This document shows, one piece after another, positions 23,666 through 34,126 of a DNA stretch of 64,000 nt. The notes below the pieces were generated by a model. The model made no database searches. It was given only the letters and a program-made list of their open reading frames with translations, and was not told the DNA's origin. The first letter of the stretch is position 1, and each line of letters starts with the position of its first letter. The stretch comes from Mycobacterium sp. 1465703.0. GTDB taxonomy: Bacteria > Actinomycetota > Actinomycetes > Mycobacteriales > Mycobacteriaceae. The stretch covers positions 1 through 64,000 of the forward strand of contig NZ_LZKU01000277.1 of NCBI RefSeq assembly GCF_001672975.1. The letters run 5' to 3'. Both the position numbers and the translations under genes were made by a program.

Positions 23666-24880
23666 ATGGAGCCCCGTCGCTCAAGGGCGCGGCCGCCGTA
23701 CAAGACCGCCGGCCTGGTGACGATCGTGGTCCTGGGGGCGATCGCGTTGCTCCTATATCTGCAGTTTCGCGGCGACCTGACACCGACCACGAAGTTGACC
23801 ATGGTGACCGCCCGGGCGGGCTTGGTGATGGACCCCGGTTCCAAGGTCACCTACAACGGGGTACAGATCGGCCGGGTGTCGAGCATTTCGGAGACGGCGC
23901 ATGACGGCAAGCCGGCCGCCAAAGTGGTGTTGGACATCACTCCGAAATACGTCAGCCGGATTCCGGCCAACGTGGCGGCGGCGATCAAGGCCACGACCGT
24001 GTTCGGCAATAAATACGTCGCGTTGAGCGCACCGAAAAACCCCGTGGCGCAATCAATCACCCCGTCTATCGTCATCGATGCGACGTCGGTGACAACCGAG
24101 TTCAACACCCTCTTCGAGACGCTCACCTCGATCGCGGAAAAAATCGATCCGGTCAAAGTGAATCTGACGCTCAGCGCTGCAGCTCAGGGGTTGACCGGGC
24201 TGGGCGACAGGTTCGGGGTCTCACTGGTTCACGGCGACACCGTCCTCGACGACGTGAATCCGCGAATGCCTGCCCTGCGCAACGACATTCAGCGGTTCGC
24301 GGCCCTGGGCGATGTCTATGCGCAGGCCTCGCCCGACCTGTGGGACGCGCTCGACCACGCGGTGACCACCGCCCGCACGCTCAACGGCCGGCAACGCGAC
24401 CTGGACGCCGCGCTGCTGGCGGCGGCCGGCTTGGGCAACGCCGGCGCCGACGTCTTCGGTCGCAGCGGGCCATACTTGGCCCGCGGCGCCGCCGACCTGG
24501 TGCCCAGCAGCCAGCTACTCGACGAGTACAGTCCTGAAATATATTGCACCATACATAATTTCGACGAAGTCGCGCCGCGGATTCACAACGCTTTGGGCGA
24601 TAACGGCTACTCGCTGGGCGCCCACGCCTCGGGTGCCATCGCGGGTGCCCCCAACCCGTACATCTGGCCGGAAAACCTGCCACGGACCAACGCCACGGGC
24701 GGCCCCGGCGGACAACCGGGCTGTTGGCAGAAGATCACCCGCGAATTGTGGCCTGCCCCCTTCCTGGTGATGGACACCGGCGCGAGCATGGCTCCCTACA
24801 ACCACTTCGAAGTCGGCTCGCCACTCGCGGTCGACTTCGTGTGGGGCCGCCAACTCGGTGACTACACCATCAATCCCTGA
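23666..24880 (+). CDS. Orphan Mce-family protein, MceA-like
   Basis: A 404-residue protein with a basic N-terminus, one membrane helix (about residues 14-33) and an MCE/MlaD domain (about 38-118: TMVTARAGLVMDPGSKVTYNGVQIG), then the helical coiled region and the C-terminal domain of actinobacterial Mce proteins (CTIHNFDE, NPYIWPENLPRTNATGGPG). Mce proteins form lipid-import tunnels with YrbE permeases. No yrbE or other mce gene is near, so this is a stand-alone copy. In M. tuberculosis the site between the Rv0807 and Rv0804 homologues holds cpsY and Rv0805 instead. It overlaps the convergent CPBP gene by 11 bases. Confidence 0.88.
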   Translation: MEPRRSRARPPYKTAGLVTIVVLGAIALLLYLQFRGDLTPTTKLTMVTARAGLVMDPGSKVTYNGVQIGRVSSISETAHDGKPAAKVVLDITPKYVSRIPANVAAAIKATTVFGNKYVALSAPKNPVAQSITPSIVIDATSVTTEFNTLFETLTSIAEKIDPVKVNLTLSAAAQGLTGLGDRFGVSLVHGDTVLDDVNPRMPALRNDIQRFAALGDVYAQASPDLWDALDHAVTTARTLNGRQRDLDAALLAAAGLGNAGADVFGRSGPYLARGAADLVPSSQLLDEYSPEIYCTIHNFDEVAPRIHNALGDNGYSLGAHASGAIAGAPNPYIWPENLPRTNATGGPGGQPGCWQKITRELWPAPFLVMDTGASMAPYNHFEVGSPLAVDFVWGRQLGDYTINP

Positions 24881-25514
24881 TGGCGCCGTTGCGCGACTTC
24901 GCGGCCAACACGGCGATCGCACCGGCTTCGTTGATTGCCAGGTGCGCCAGCATGGGTGCGGCCAGGCTGCCGGAACGGTCGGCCAGCCAACCGAAGAGCC
25001 AACCTGCCAGTCCGGTGACCAGCACGGTGCCGATCACGGGTTCGCCCGTCGCGCGCGCATCGGCGATGTGCGAGAGGCCAAAAGCGCTGGCCTGCAACAA
25101 CTGTCCACCGCGCCTACCGAAAGCAGCGGAACCGGCCGTGGCCAGCGCTCCGCGAAATGCGGACTCTTCCGACCACACGGTGGCCACCGGTATGCGCAGC
25201 AGCAGCCAGTCCAGCGGCGTCGCCGGCGGTTCGCGGTCGGCCATCGATCGGCGCGCCGGCGGCAGCAGGGTGGTCGCGCCGACCGCACTCGCCGCGGCGA
25301 ATCCGGCCAACGACCCCCACCGCACACCGGACCATATCCGGGGCGGAGCCAGGCCCAGTTGCGCACGGGTGATCGCCACCAGCGCGCCACCCACGCCGGC
25401 CTGCAGCACCGCCCGCCACCGGGCCGGCAACCGAGGACTGACGAAACTCCAGCCAACCAGGCCCGCAGCCAGACAAACTGCACCAGCATGACGAAAACGA
25501 CTGGCGGACATCAA
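24870..25514 (-). CDS. CPBP-family intramembrane glutamic endopeptidase (Rv0804-like)
   Basis: A 214-residue membrane protein with several hydrophobic helices and the CPBP (CAAX protease / Abi, CPBP) motifs: WSEESAFRG with EExxxR at residues 116-121, FGLSH and the final HLAINEAG. These residues line the active site in the family. The bacterial members often mature or protect against small peptides; the substrate here is unknown. It sits 16 bases after purL and may be transcribed with it, since both read leftward. Confidence 0.85.
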   Translation of the reverse strand: MMSASRFRHAGAVCLAAGLVGWSFVSPRLPARWRAVLQAGVGGALVAITRAQLGLAPPRIWSGVRWGSLAGFAAASAVGATTLLPPARRSMADREPPATPLDWLLLRIPVATVWSEESAFRGALATAGSAAFGRRGGQLLQASAFGLSHIADARATGEPVIGTVLVTGLAGWLFGWLADRSGSLAAPMLAHLAINEAGAIAVLAAKSRNGAIRD

Positions 25515-25530
25515 GATCCGCTACGAACAC

Positions 25531-27828
<2,298 letters not shown>

Positions 27829-27835
27829 GCCAGAC

Positions 27836-27841
27836 AGTCTA
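27836..27841 (-). promoter_or_regulatory. -10 box TAGACT of purL
   Basis: TAGACT on the minus strand is separated from GTG 27828 by seven bases with no ribosome site, which indicates a leaderless purL mRNA. Confidence 0.6.
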
Positions 27842-27909
27842 GGGCTGGCGGGCGTGCCGGCGCCGCCGCCGCCCTAACGCTTGTCGCGAACGTGCGGCTT
27901 TAACAGGAG

Positions 27910-28698
27910 CTACCCGCCGCGAAGCAGGTCTGCGCTTTCGGTGTCGGCGGGGTAGAACAATTCGACGGCCAGTTCGGCGAGGGTGACGTCGAGCGGCGTC
28001 CCGAACGTCGTCAGCGTCGTGAACATCGACAACCGCCGGCCCCCGCCGACGTCGAGGACGAACGGGATCAGCAGCGACGCGCTATCCGGGGGCGCGGTCC
28101 GGGCTTCCGCCGCAGCGGCGACCCCCGGGTAGTCGCGTACCTCCTCGTCTAGCGCCGTCAATCCCGCGTCGCCGGTGAGCGCGATGGTGCGCCGCAGCTG
28201 GCGCACCAGGTAGCCGGCCCAGTCCGGGAAATTCAGGGTTCGCCCCGCCAGGCCGTCGGGATGCAAGCACAACCGGTAGACGTTCGCCGGCGGGCCCAGC
28301 AGCTCCTCGGGGAGGCCGGCGGTCAGCGCGGAGGCTGCCGCGTTGGTCCCCACGATGTTCCAGCACCGGTCGATGAGGATGCCCGGGTACGGATGGTGCG
28401 CATCGAGCAGGCGCTGCACCGCGTCCCGAGCCGGGGCGAGTGCGGCATCCTCGAACGGACGCGATTGATAGCGCGGCGCGAAACCGGCGGCGAGCAGCAG
28501 CCTGTTACGTTCCCGCAGCGGGATGTCGAGGCCGTCGGCCAGGGTGAGCACCATTTCCGGACTGGGGCGTGAGCGTCCCGTCTCGATAAAGCTCACATGC
28601 CGCGCCGATACACCGACACTCAGCGACAGGTCGAGCTGACTCACCCGTCGGCGCGTGCGCCATTCCCGCAACAACTCACCGACCGCCGCATGGCTCAC
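27910..28698 (-). CDS. XRE-type regulator with MmyB-like ligand domain
   Basis: A 262-residue regulator with an N-terminal helix-turn-helix (about residues 7-60: LLREWRTRRRVSQLDLSLSVG, then RHVSFIETGRSRPSPEM) and a C-terminal PAS-like MmyB domain (NIVGTNAAASALTAGLPEE onward). MmyB proteins bind fatty-acid-like ligands. GTG 28698 begins the real protein; the frame is open to 28761. It is divergent from a SnoaL-like gene, and a 17-bp palindrome lies between them. It probably controls that gene and itself. Confidence 0.85.
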   Translation of the reverse strand: MSHAAVGELLREWRTRRRVSQLDLSLSVGVSARHVSFIETGRSRPSPEMVLTLADGLDIPLRERNRLLLAAGFAPRYQSRPFEDAALAPARDAVQRLLDAHHPYPGILIDRCWNIVGTNAAASALTAGLPEELLGPPANVYRLCLHPDGLAGRTLNFPDWAGYLVRQLRRTIALTGDAGLTALDEEVRDYPGVAAAAEARTAPPDSASLLIPFVLDVGGGRRLSMFTTLTTFGTPLDVTLAELAVELFYPADTESADLLRGG

Positions 28699-28785
28699 CA
28701 GGCAACGGTAACCACGCCGGCGACTCACGGCGATGACCTCGGAGGTAATTGCGGGGCGCACAGCCCAGCGACACGCTTGCTGTAC

Positions 28786-28802
28786 GCGCTCGATCGGAGC
28801 GC
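28786..28802. promoter_or_regulatory. Palindrome GCGCTC-GATCG-GAGCGC
   Basis: A perfect 6-bp inverted repeat with a 5-base centre between the divergent XRE and SnoaL genes. It lies 18 bases before the SnoaL ATG. It could be the XRE operator or a small hairpin in the leader. Confidence 0.35.
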
Positions 28803-28820
28803 CCGATCTGAGGAGGAACC

Positions 28821-29216
28821 ATGACGGACGTCCAATCCGCGCCGAAGTTCAGCGCCGAGGTTTTCGCGGCATACTGGGCTGCCCCCACCGTGTCGCGCGG
28901 CTTCGACATCCTCGCGGAGGACATCGTCGGCTACTGGCCGGGCGATCCGGAGCCGGTCCAGGGGATCAAGGCATACACGGCGAAAATCGCCGAATTGCTC
29001 GAGGCCGCACCGGATTTGCGGCTCGAGGTGATCGACAGTGCTACCGTCCCCGCGGCCGCCCAGGGTGAGGAACTGGTGTTCTTGCACTACGTCGGTCACG
29101 GCACCGGTCCGGACGGACCGTTCCACATCCGCGGCATCGACCGAGTCCGTACCCGCAACGGCATGGTGGTGGAGAACGTCATCCGCTACGACCCCGCTTT
29201 CGTAGGTCAGCGCTGA
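28821..29216 (+). CDS. SnoaL/NTF2-like protein
   Basis: A 131-residue protein of the NTF2-like cone fold: an N-terminal helix (FAAYWAAPTVSRGFDILAEDIVGYWPG) and a beta sheet ending in GIDRVRTRNGMVVENVIRYDP. This fold makes small isomerases, hydratases and ligand-binding proteins. GAGGAGG lies just upstream of the ATG. Its divergent XRE/MmyB neighbour is its likely regulator. No catalytic residue pattern allows a substrate to be named. Confidence 0.8.
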   Translation: MTDVQSAPKFSAEVFAAYWAAPTVSRGFDILAEDIVGYWPGDPEPVQGIKAYTAKIAELLEAAPDLRLEVIDSATVPAAAQGEELVFLHYVGHGTGPDGPFHIRGIDRVRTRNGMVVENVIRYDPAFVGQR

Positions 29217-29223
29217 GCTACGG

Positions 29224-29571
29224 CTACTGACGCACCACACAGAACACGTTGCCCTCGGGGTCGGCCAGCACCACCCAGCGGAAGCTGTCGCCGAACTGGT
29301 GCCGGCCGACCTCGGTGGCTCCGGCCGCGGTAAGCCGCGACACCTCGGCGTCGACGTCGGCCGCGCTCAAATCGAGGTGCACGCGGTTCTTTCCCGGCGT
29401 CGGGTCGGGCACCTTCTGGAACCCGAGCCGCAACCCTTGCGCGAAGGTCACGGCGGTGAACTCGTCAGCCAGCACCTCGTGCGTCGTCCCGTCGAACTGC
29501 TCCGCCCACCAGCCGGCCAGTTTCGCCGGGTTGCTGCAATCGAAGGTCAACATCTCCAGGTTGAGCGCCAT
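29224..29571 (-). CDS. VOC-superfamily (glyoxalase-like) protein, Rv0801-like
   Basis: A 115-residue single-domain vicinal-oxygen-chelate protein. The C-terminal FRWVVLADPEGNVFCVV motif and the N-terminal LEMLTFDCSNPAKLAGWWAEQF are typical of the bleomycin-resistance/glyoxalase group; metal-binding positions are partly replaced, so catalysis is uncertain. It lies 19 bases after the pepC stop, probably co-transcribed. Confidence 0.82.
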   Translation of the reverse strand: MALNLEMLTFDCSNPAKLAGWWAEQFDGTTHEVLADEFTAVTFAQGLRLGFQKVPDPTPGKNRVHLDLSAADVDAEVSRLTAAGATEVGRHQFGDSFRWVVLADPEGNVFCVVRQ

Positions 29572-29590
29572 ATCGGCAGACCCTATGCCG

Positions 29591-30901
29591 TTAGTCGGGC
29601 GACAGGAAGGCGTGCATCGCCGCCGCGTAGGCGGATACGTCGTGAGCGCCCATCAACTCGCGCGCGGAATGCATCGCCAGTTGCGCCGCGCCGACGTCGA
29701 CGGTGGGGATGCCGGTCCGTGCCGAGGTCAACGGTCCGATCGTCGATCCGCATGGCAGGTCGGCCCGGTGCTCGTAGCGCTGCAACGTCACTCCGGCCTG
29801 CCGGCAGGCCAGTGCGAATGCCGCGGCGGTGCGACCGTCGGTGGCGTAGCGCAGGTTCGGGTGCACCTTGAGCACCGGTCCGGCGTTGACCGCGATGGGG
29901 TGGCTTGGTTCGTGCCGCTCCGGGTAGTTGGGGTGGGTGGCGTGTGCCATGTCCGCCGAGGCCAGCAACGAGGCGGGCAGCCGGCGCAGGTAGTCCTCGC
30001 GGCTACCGCCCGCCGCCAGCACGATTCGCTCCAGCACGGTGCCCAGCAGGTCGGATTGCGCGCCGTGATCCGACGACGACCCGACCTCTTCGTGATCGAA
30101 GACCACCAACACGGGCAGATAGGGCCCGGCCTGTTCCGTGGCCAGCAGCGCCTCAAGCCCCGCATAGCAACTGGCTTGGTTGTCCAGCCGGGGCGCACTC
30201 AGCAGGCTCGCGTCGGCGCCGATCACCGTGGCGGGGGTCAGGTCGTGGGTCATCAGATCGGCGGCCAGCACGTCGCTCGGTGCCACTCCCGCGCGCTCCG
30301 CGACGTAACCGACAAATGACTGCGCCGTATCCCCGACGCCCCACACCGCGTTGACATGTCGCTGCGGGTCCAGCGTCAGCGACTTGCGGTCCTCGGCCAG
30401 ATGAATGGCCAGCTGCGGAACCCGGAGGATCGGCTCGTCGATCCGCACCAGTTGGTGCGCGATTCCGCCGTCTGCGTCGTCGGCCCGCACCGACAGGCGC
30501 CCGCTGATGCCCAGATCGCGGTCCAGCCACGAGTTGAGCCACGCGCCCCCATAGGGTTCGAGCGCCACCACACGCCAGCCGGCGACCACCCGGTCGGGAT
30601 GCTGCTTGACCCTCAGGTTGGGACTGTCGGTGTGCGCGCCGATGATTCGGAACGGGCCGTCGGCTCCTTCCGAATTCCAGGCCACCAGCGAACCCGCCCG
30701 CACCGTGAAGTAGCGGCCCGGCTCGGACGGCCAGTGTTCAGCCTCGCTCAGCTCTGTGTATCCGGCAGCGATCAGCCGAGCGGCCACCGTGGCACACACA
30801 TGAAATGGCGACGGAGAGGCGTCGATGAAATCGCAGAGTCCTTGCGCGCTCGCTGAGGACTTCTCCTGGTTTCGAGGCCCGCCGGACATGTTGAACATCA
30901 T
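29591..30901 (-). CDS. pepC: M18-family aspartyl aminopeptidase PepC (Rv0800)
   Basis: A 436-residue zinc aminopeptidase. Metal-binding and catalytic motifs are intact: GAHTDSPNLRVK, APRLDNQASCYAGLEAL, FDHEEVGSSSDHGAQS and the C-terminal VDVGAAQLAMHSARELMG. M18 enzymes release N-terminal Asp/Glu (or broader residues) as large cytosolic oligomers. The start is uncertain: ATG 30901 or the ATG at 30889. Its upstream region is filled by the 58-bp tandem repeats, which begin 28 bases from the start. Confidence 0.92.
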   Translation of the reverse strand: MMFNMSGGPRNQEKSSASAQGLCDFIDASPSPFHVCATVAARLIAAGYTELSEAEHWPSEPGRYFTVRAGSLVAWNSEGADGPFRIIGAHTDSPNLRVKQHPDRVVAGWRVVALEPYGGAWLNSWLDRDLGISGRLSVRADDADGGIAHQLVRIDEPILRVPQLAIHLAEDRKSLTLDPQRHVNAVWGVGDTAQSFVGYVAERAGVAPSDVLAADLMTHDLTPATVIGADASLLSAPRLDNQASCYAGLEALLATEQAGPYLPVLVVFDHEEVGSSSDHGAQSDLLGTVLERIVLAAGGSREDYLRRLPASLLASADMAHATHPNYPERHEPSHPIAVNAGPVLKVHPNLRYATDGRTAAAFALACRQAGVTLQRYEHRADLPCGSTIGPLTSARTGIPTVDVGAAQLAMHSARELMGAHDVSAYAAAMHAFLSPD

Positions 30902-30929
30902 GGCTGTCCGCCGTCCCGCACTTCACGCA

Positions 30930-31497
30930 GGGTCGATTGCGCGCTCCTTACTCGCGCCGCTTCCGGCGCTCACCGTCGCCACGCTTGGGTCGATTGCGCG
31001 CTCCTTACTCCCGCCGCTCACCGGCGCTCACCGTCGCCACGCTAGGGCCGATTGCGCGCTCCTTACTCCCGCCGCTCACCGGCGCTCACCGTCGCCACGC
31101 TAGGGCCGATTGCGCGCTCCTTACTCCCGCCGCTCACCGTCGCTCACCGTCGCCACGCTAGGGCCGATTGCGCGCTCCTTACTCCCGCCGCTCACCGTCG
31201 CTCACCGTCGCCACGCTAGGGCCGATTGCGCGCTCCTTACTCCCGCCGCTCACCGTCGCTCACCGTCGCCACGCTAGGGCCGATTGCGCGCTCCTTACTC
31301 CCGCCGCTCACCGTCGCTCACCGTCGCCACGCTAGGGCCGATTGCGCGCTCCTTACTCCCGCCGCTCACCGTCGCTCACCGTCGCCACGCTAGGGCCGAT
31401 TGCGCGCTCCTTACTCCCGCCGCTCACCGGCGCCACGCTAGGGCCGATTGCGCGCTCCTTACTCGCGCCGCTTCCGGCGCTCACCGTCGCCACGCTA
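30930..31497 (+). repeat. Ten-copy 57/58-bp tandem repeat (minisatellite)
   Basis: Ten head-to-tail units, each opening with GGGYCGATTGCGCGCTCC and closing with CGCCACGCTA, fill the intergenic region between divergent pepC and dyp. Unit starts are 30930, 30987, 31045, 31103, 31161, 31219, 31277, 31335, 31393 and 31441. Units 4-8 are almost identical; unit 9 is 10 bp short; the first and last units share a 57-bp variant with CTCGCGCCGCTTCCGG. The near identity shows recent unequal expansion, as in mycobacterial VNTR/MIRU loci. This is also the only gene-free stretch longer than 300 bases; I see no protein gene in it. Confidence 0.95.
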
Positions 31498-31501
31498 GGG
31501 T
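31496..31501 (+). promoter_or_regulatory. -10 box TAGGGT of the dyp-enc operon, formed by the last repeat
   Basis: The final repeat ends in TA and the following bases complete TAGGGT, exactly seven bases before GTG 31509. Internal repeat junctions read TAGGGC, one base from the box. Confidence 0.6.
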
Positions 31502-31508
31502 CACCAAC

Positions 31509-32519
31509 GTGCCTCCCGTCCAGCCGCAACCCATCCTCGCGCCGTTGACGCCCGCGGCGATCTTCCTTGTGGTGAACATCGACGACGGCGGCGAGGCGAC
31601 GGTGCACGACGCGCTGCCGCACATTTCCGGGCTGGTGCGCGCGATCGGTTTCCGCGAGCCGCAGAAACGGTTGTCGGCGATCGCCTCGATCGGCTCTGAC
31701 GCCTGGGATCGCTTGTTCTCCGGTCCGCGCCCCGCCGAACTACACCGGTTCATCGAGCTGACCGGCCCACGGCACACCGCGCCGGCCACCCCGGGCGATT
31801 TGTTGTTCCACATCAGGGCTGAGAGCTTGGACGTCTGCTTCGAGCTGGCCGACCGGATCCTGCGATCGATGGCCGACGCGGTCACCGTGGTCGACGAGGT
31901 GCATGGTTTCCGCTACTTCGACAATCGCGACCTGCTCGGCTTCGTGGACGGCACGGAGAACCCGGACGGCGCGCTGGCCGTGAGTGCCACCGCGATCGGC
32001 GACGAAGATCCCGACTTCGCCGGCTCCTGCTATGTGCACGTGCAGAAGTACGTCCACGACATGTCGGCGTGGAATTCGATCTCGGTCACCGAGCAGGAGC
32101 GGGTGATCGGCCGGACCAAGCTGGAAGACATCGAGCTCGACGACGACATCAAGCCGGACGACGCCCACATCGCCCTCAACGTGATCACCGACGACGACGG
32201 CACCGAACTGAAAATCGTGCGGCACAACATGCCATTCGGTGAGCTCGGCAAGAGCGAATTCGGCACGTACTTCATCGGGTATTCACGTACACCGCAAGTC
32301 ACCGAACGGATGTTGCGCAACATGTTCCTCGGTGACCCGCCGGGCAACACCGACCGCATCCTCGACTTCTCCACGGCCATCACCGGCGGATTGTTCTTCT
32401 CCCCCACCGTCGACTTCCTCGATGACCCCCCGCCGCTACCCACAGCGCCGGCGGCGGAAAGGCCTGCGGCACAGAACGGCTCACTTTCGATCGGCAGCCT
32501 GAAAGGAATCACTTCATGA
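31509..32519 (+). CDS. dyp: Dye-decolorizing peroxidase, encapsulin cargo (Rv0799c)
   Basis: A 336-residue heme peroxidase of the DyP family. The GxxDG motif is GFVDGTEN with catalytic Asp147, and the proximal heme histidine is His239 in RHNMPFGE. The C-terminus SLSIGSLKGITS is the encapsulin cargo-loading peptide, so the enzyme is packed into the Enc shell coded next. GTG 31509 is leaderless and fits the family start; the frame is open back through the repeats. ATGA overlap with enc gives translational coupling. Confidence 0.95.
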   Translation: MPPVQPQPILAPLTPAAIFLVVNIDDGGEATVHDALPHISGLVRAIGFREPQKRLSAIASIGSDAWDRLFSGPRPAELHRFIELTGPRHTAPATPGDLLFHIRAESLDVCFELADRILRSMADAVTVVDEVHGFRYFDNRDLLGFVDGTENPDGALAVSATAIGDEDPDFAGSCYVHVQKYVHDMSAWNSISVTEQERVIGRTKLEDIELDDDIKPDDAHIALNVITDDDGTELKIVRHNMPFGELGKSEFGTYFIGYSRTPQVTERMLRNMFLGDPPGNTDRILDFSTAITGGLFFSPTVDFLDDPPPLPTAPAAERPAAQNGSLSIGSLKGITS

Positions 32520-33313
32520 ACAACCTTTACCGCGACCTGGCCCCGGTCACCGAAGCCGCCTGGGAAGAAATCGAATTGGAGGCGGCCCGGACCTTCAAGC
32601 GCCACATCGCCGGACGCCGGGTCGTCGACGTCAGCGAGCCCGGTGGACCCGTCACCGCCGCGGTCAGCACCGGTCGGCTCGCGAACGTGGCATCACCCAC
32701 CGAGGGCGTGGAGGCTCACTTGCGAGAGAGTAAACCCCTTGTCCGACTGAGGGTTCCGTTCACTCTGTCGCGTTACGAGATCGACAACGTCGAGCGCGGC
32801 GCCAACGACTCCGACTGGGACCCGGTCAAGGAAGCCGCCAAGAAGCTGGCCTTCGTGGAAGATCGGGCCATTTTCGAGGGGTATGCCGCCGCGTCGATCG
32901 AGGGCATCCGCTCGGCCAGCTCGAATAAGTCACTGACGTTGCCCGCCGACCCGCGCGAGATTCCCGACGTAATCACCCAGGCGATCTCCGAGCTTCGCCT
33001 GGCCGGCGTTGACGGTCCCTACTCGGTGCTGCTGTCCGCCGACGTCTACACCAGGGTCAGCGAGACCACCGAACACGGATACCCCATCCTCGAACACATC
33101 GACCGGCTGGTTCCCGGAGACATCATCTGGGCGCCGGCCATCGACGGCGCTTTCGTGCTGACCACTCGCGGCGGCGACTTCGATCTGCAGCTCGGACACG
33201 ACGTGTCGATCGGCTACACCAGCCACGATGCGGACACCGTGCAGCTGTATCTGCAGGAGACGCTGACCTTCCTGTGCTACACCGCAGAGGCAGCGGTTCC
33301 GCTCAGCCCCTAG
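32516..33313 (+). CDS. enc: Encapsulin shell protein (Cfp29 / Rv0798c)
   Basis: A 265-residue HK97-fold protein that assembles into a nanocompartment. Recognisable parts: the N-terminal NNLYRDLAPVTEAAWEEIE, which binds cargo peptides, the FKRHIAGRRVVDV segment and the C-terminal LYLQETLTFLCYTAEAAVPL. The four-base overlap with dyp couples shell and cargo production. In M. tuberculosis this antigen (Cfp29) protects against oxidative stress at acid pH. Confidence 0.96.
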   Translation: MNNLYRDLAPVTEAAWEEIELEAARTFKRHIAGRRVVDVSEPGGPVTAAVSTGRLANVASPTEGVEAHLRESKPLVRLRVPFTLSRYEIDNVERGANDSDWDPVKEAAKKLAFVEDRAIFEGYAAASIEGIRSASSNKSLTLPADPREIPDVITQAISELRLAGVDGPYSVLLSADVYTRVSETTEHGYPILEHIDRLVPGDIIWAPAIDGAFVLTTRGGDFDLQLGHDVSIGYTSHDADTVQLYLQETLTFLCYTAEAAVPLSP

Positions 33314-33382
33314 GAATAAACGCCGAGAGGCTCGGGGTTACCGGGAGAGCAATTGAACTTCTCTCCTGAAGGCAGGGCTTCG

Positions 33383-34123
33383 ATGGCAACAACATTGGTC
33401 GGGTCGATCGCATTGGTGACTGGCGCGACATCAGGTATCGGCCGGGAAGTCGCGATGCAGCTGGCGAGTCGCGGCGCCGAGGTGGTGGTGCACGGTCGCG
33501 ACGCCGAACGCGGCGCCAAAACCGTCCGGGACATTGAAAACGCCGGTGGTAAAGCACGTTTCGTCGCCGCAGATCTCGACAATGCGGACGATGTGCGGCG
33601 ATTGGCCAGCGAGGCGGGACCGGTAGACATCCTGATCAACAACGCCGGCATTTTCGAGTTCGGCGCAACCGCGGAGACTGACGACGCGACCTTCACCAGA
33701 CATGTAAACGTCAATCTGCGTGCGCCCTACATCTTGGTGCAGCAGTTGGTGCCGGCCATGGTCGCTCGGGGTAACGGCGCCGTGGTGAACGTGAGCACCC
33801 TGGCCGCATCGGTGGCAGCACGCGGCGCCGGGATCTACGGGGCCACCAAAGCTGGCTTGGAGCAACTGACGCGCGTGTGGGCCGATGAATTCGGCGAGTC
33901 GGGCGTCCGGGTGAACGCGGTGGCTGCGGGGCCGACCGACACCCCTGGGGCTGCGGCCCTTCCGGGTGTGCTCGACACCATCGCGGCGATCACCACGCTG
34001 AGGCGCGTGGCTGATGCGGGCGAGATCGCCAGAGCCGTGGTCTTTCTCGGCTCGCCGGAGGCAAGCTACGTCAACGGTGCTATCTTGCACGCGACCGGAG
34101 GGCAGTCAGCGATTGCCGCATAA
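33383..34123 (+). CDS. Short-chain dehydrogenase/reductase
   Basis: A 246-residue classical SDR: cofactor motif TGATSGIG, NNAG, catalytic Ser in VNVSTLAAS, and YGATK (Tyr-x-x-x-Lys). ADLDN after the second beta strand and an Arg (HGRDAERG) suggest NADPH. It reduces or oxidises an unknown carbonyl or alcohol. The start is ATG 33383; the frame opens 30 bases earlier. It is downstream of enc by 69 bases and ends 3 bases before the convergent MOSC-fusion gene. The substrate cannot be named. Confidence 0.88.
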   Translation: MATTLVGSIALVTGATSGIGREVAMQLASRGAEVVVHGRDAERGAKTVRDIENAGGKARFVAADLDNADDVRRLASEAGPVDILINNAGIFEFGATAETDDATFTRHVNVNLRAPYILVQQLVPAMVARGNGAVVNVSTLAASVAARGAGIYGATKAGLEQLTRVWADEFGESGVRVNAVAAGPTDTPGAAALPGVLDTIAAITTLRRVADAGEIARAVVFLGSPEASYVNGAILHATGGQSAIAA

Positions 34124-34126
34124 GGA

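Noticed and set aside
30930..31497. CRISPR array
   Set aside because: Units are head-to-tail copies with no unique spacers and no cas genes near; it is a minisatellite.
31284..31508. N-terminal extension of DyP through the repeats
   Set aside because: The family start and the -10 box seven bases before GTG 31509 place the true start downstream.
30937..31622. Repetitive open frames through the tandem repeats
   Set aside because: The 58-bp unit is not a multiple of three, so frames rotate between copies; the products are simple repeats of one peptide in different frames and no start is plausible.
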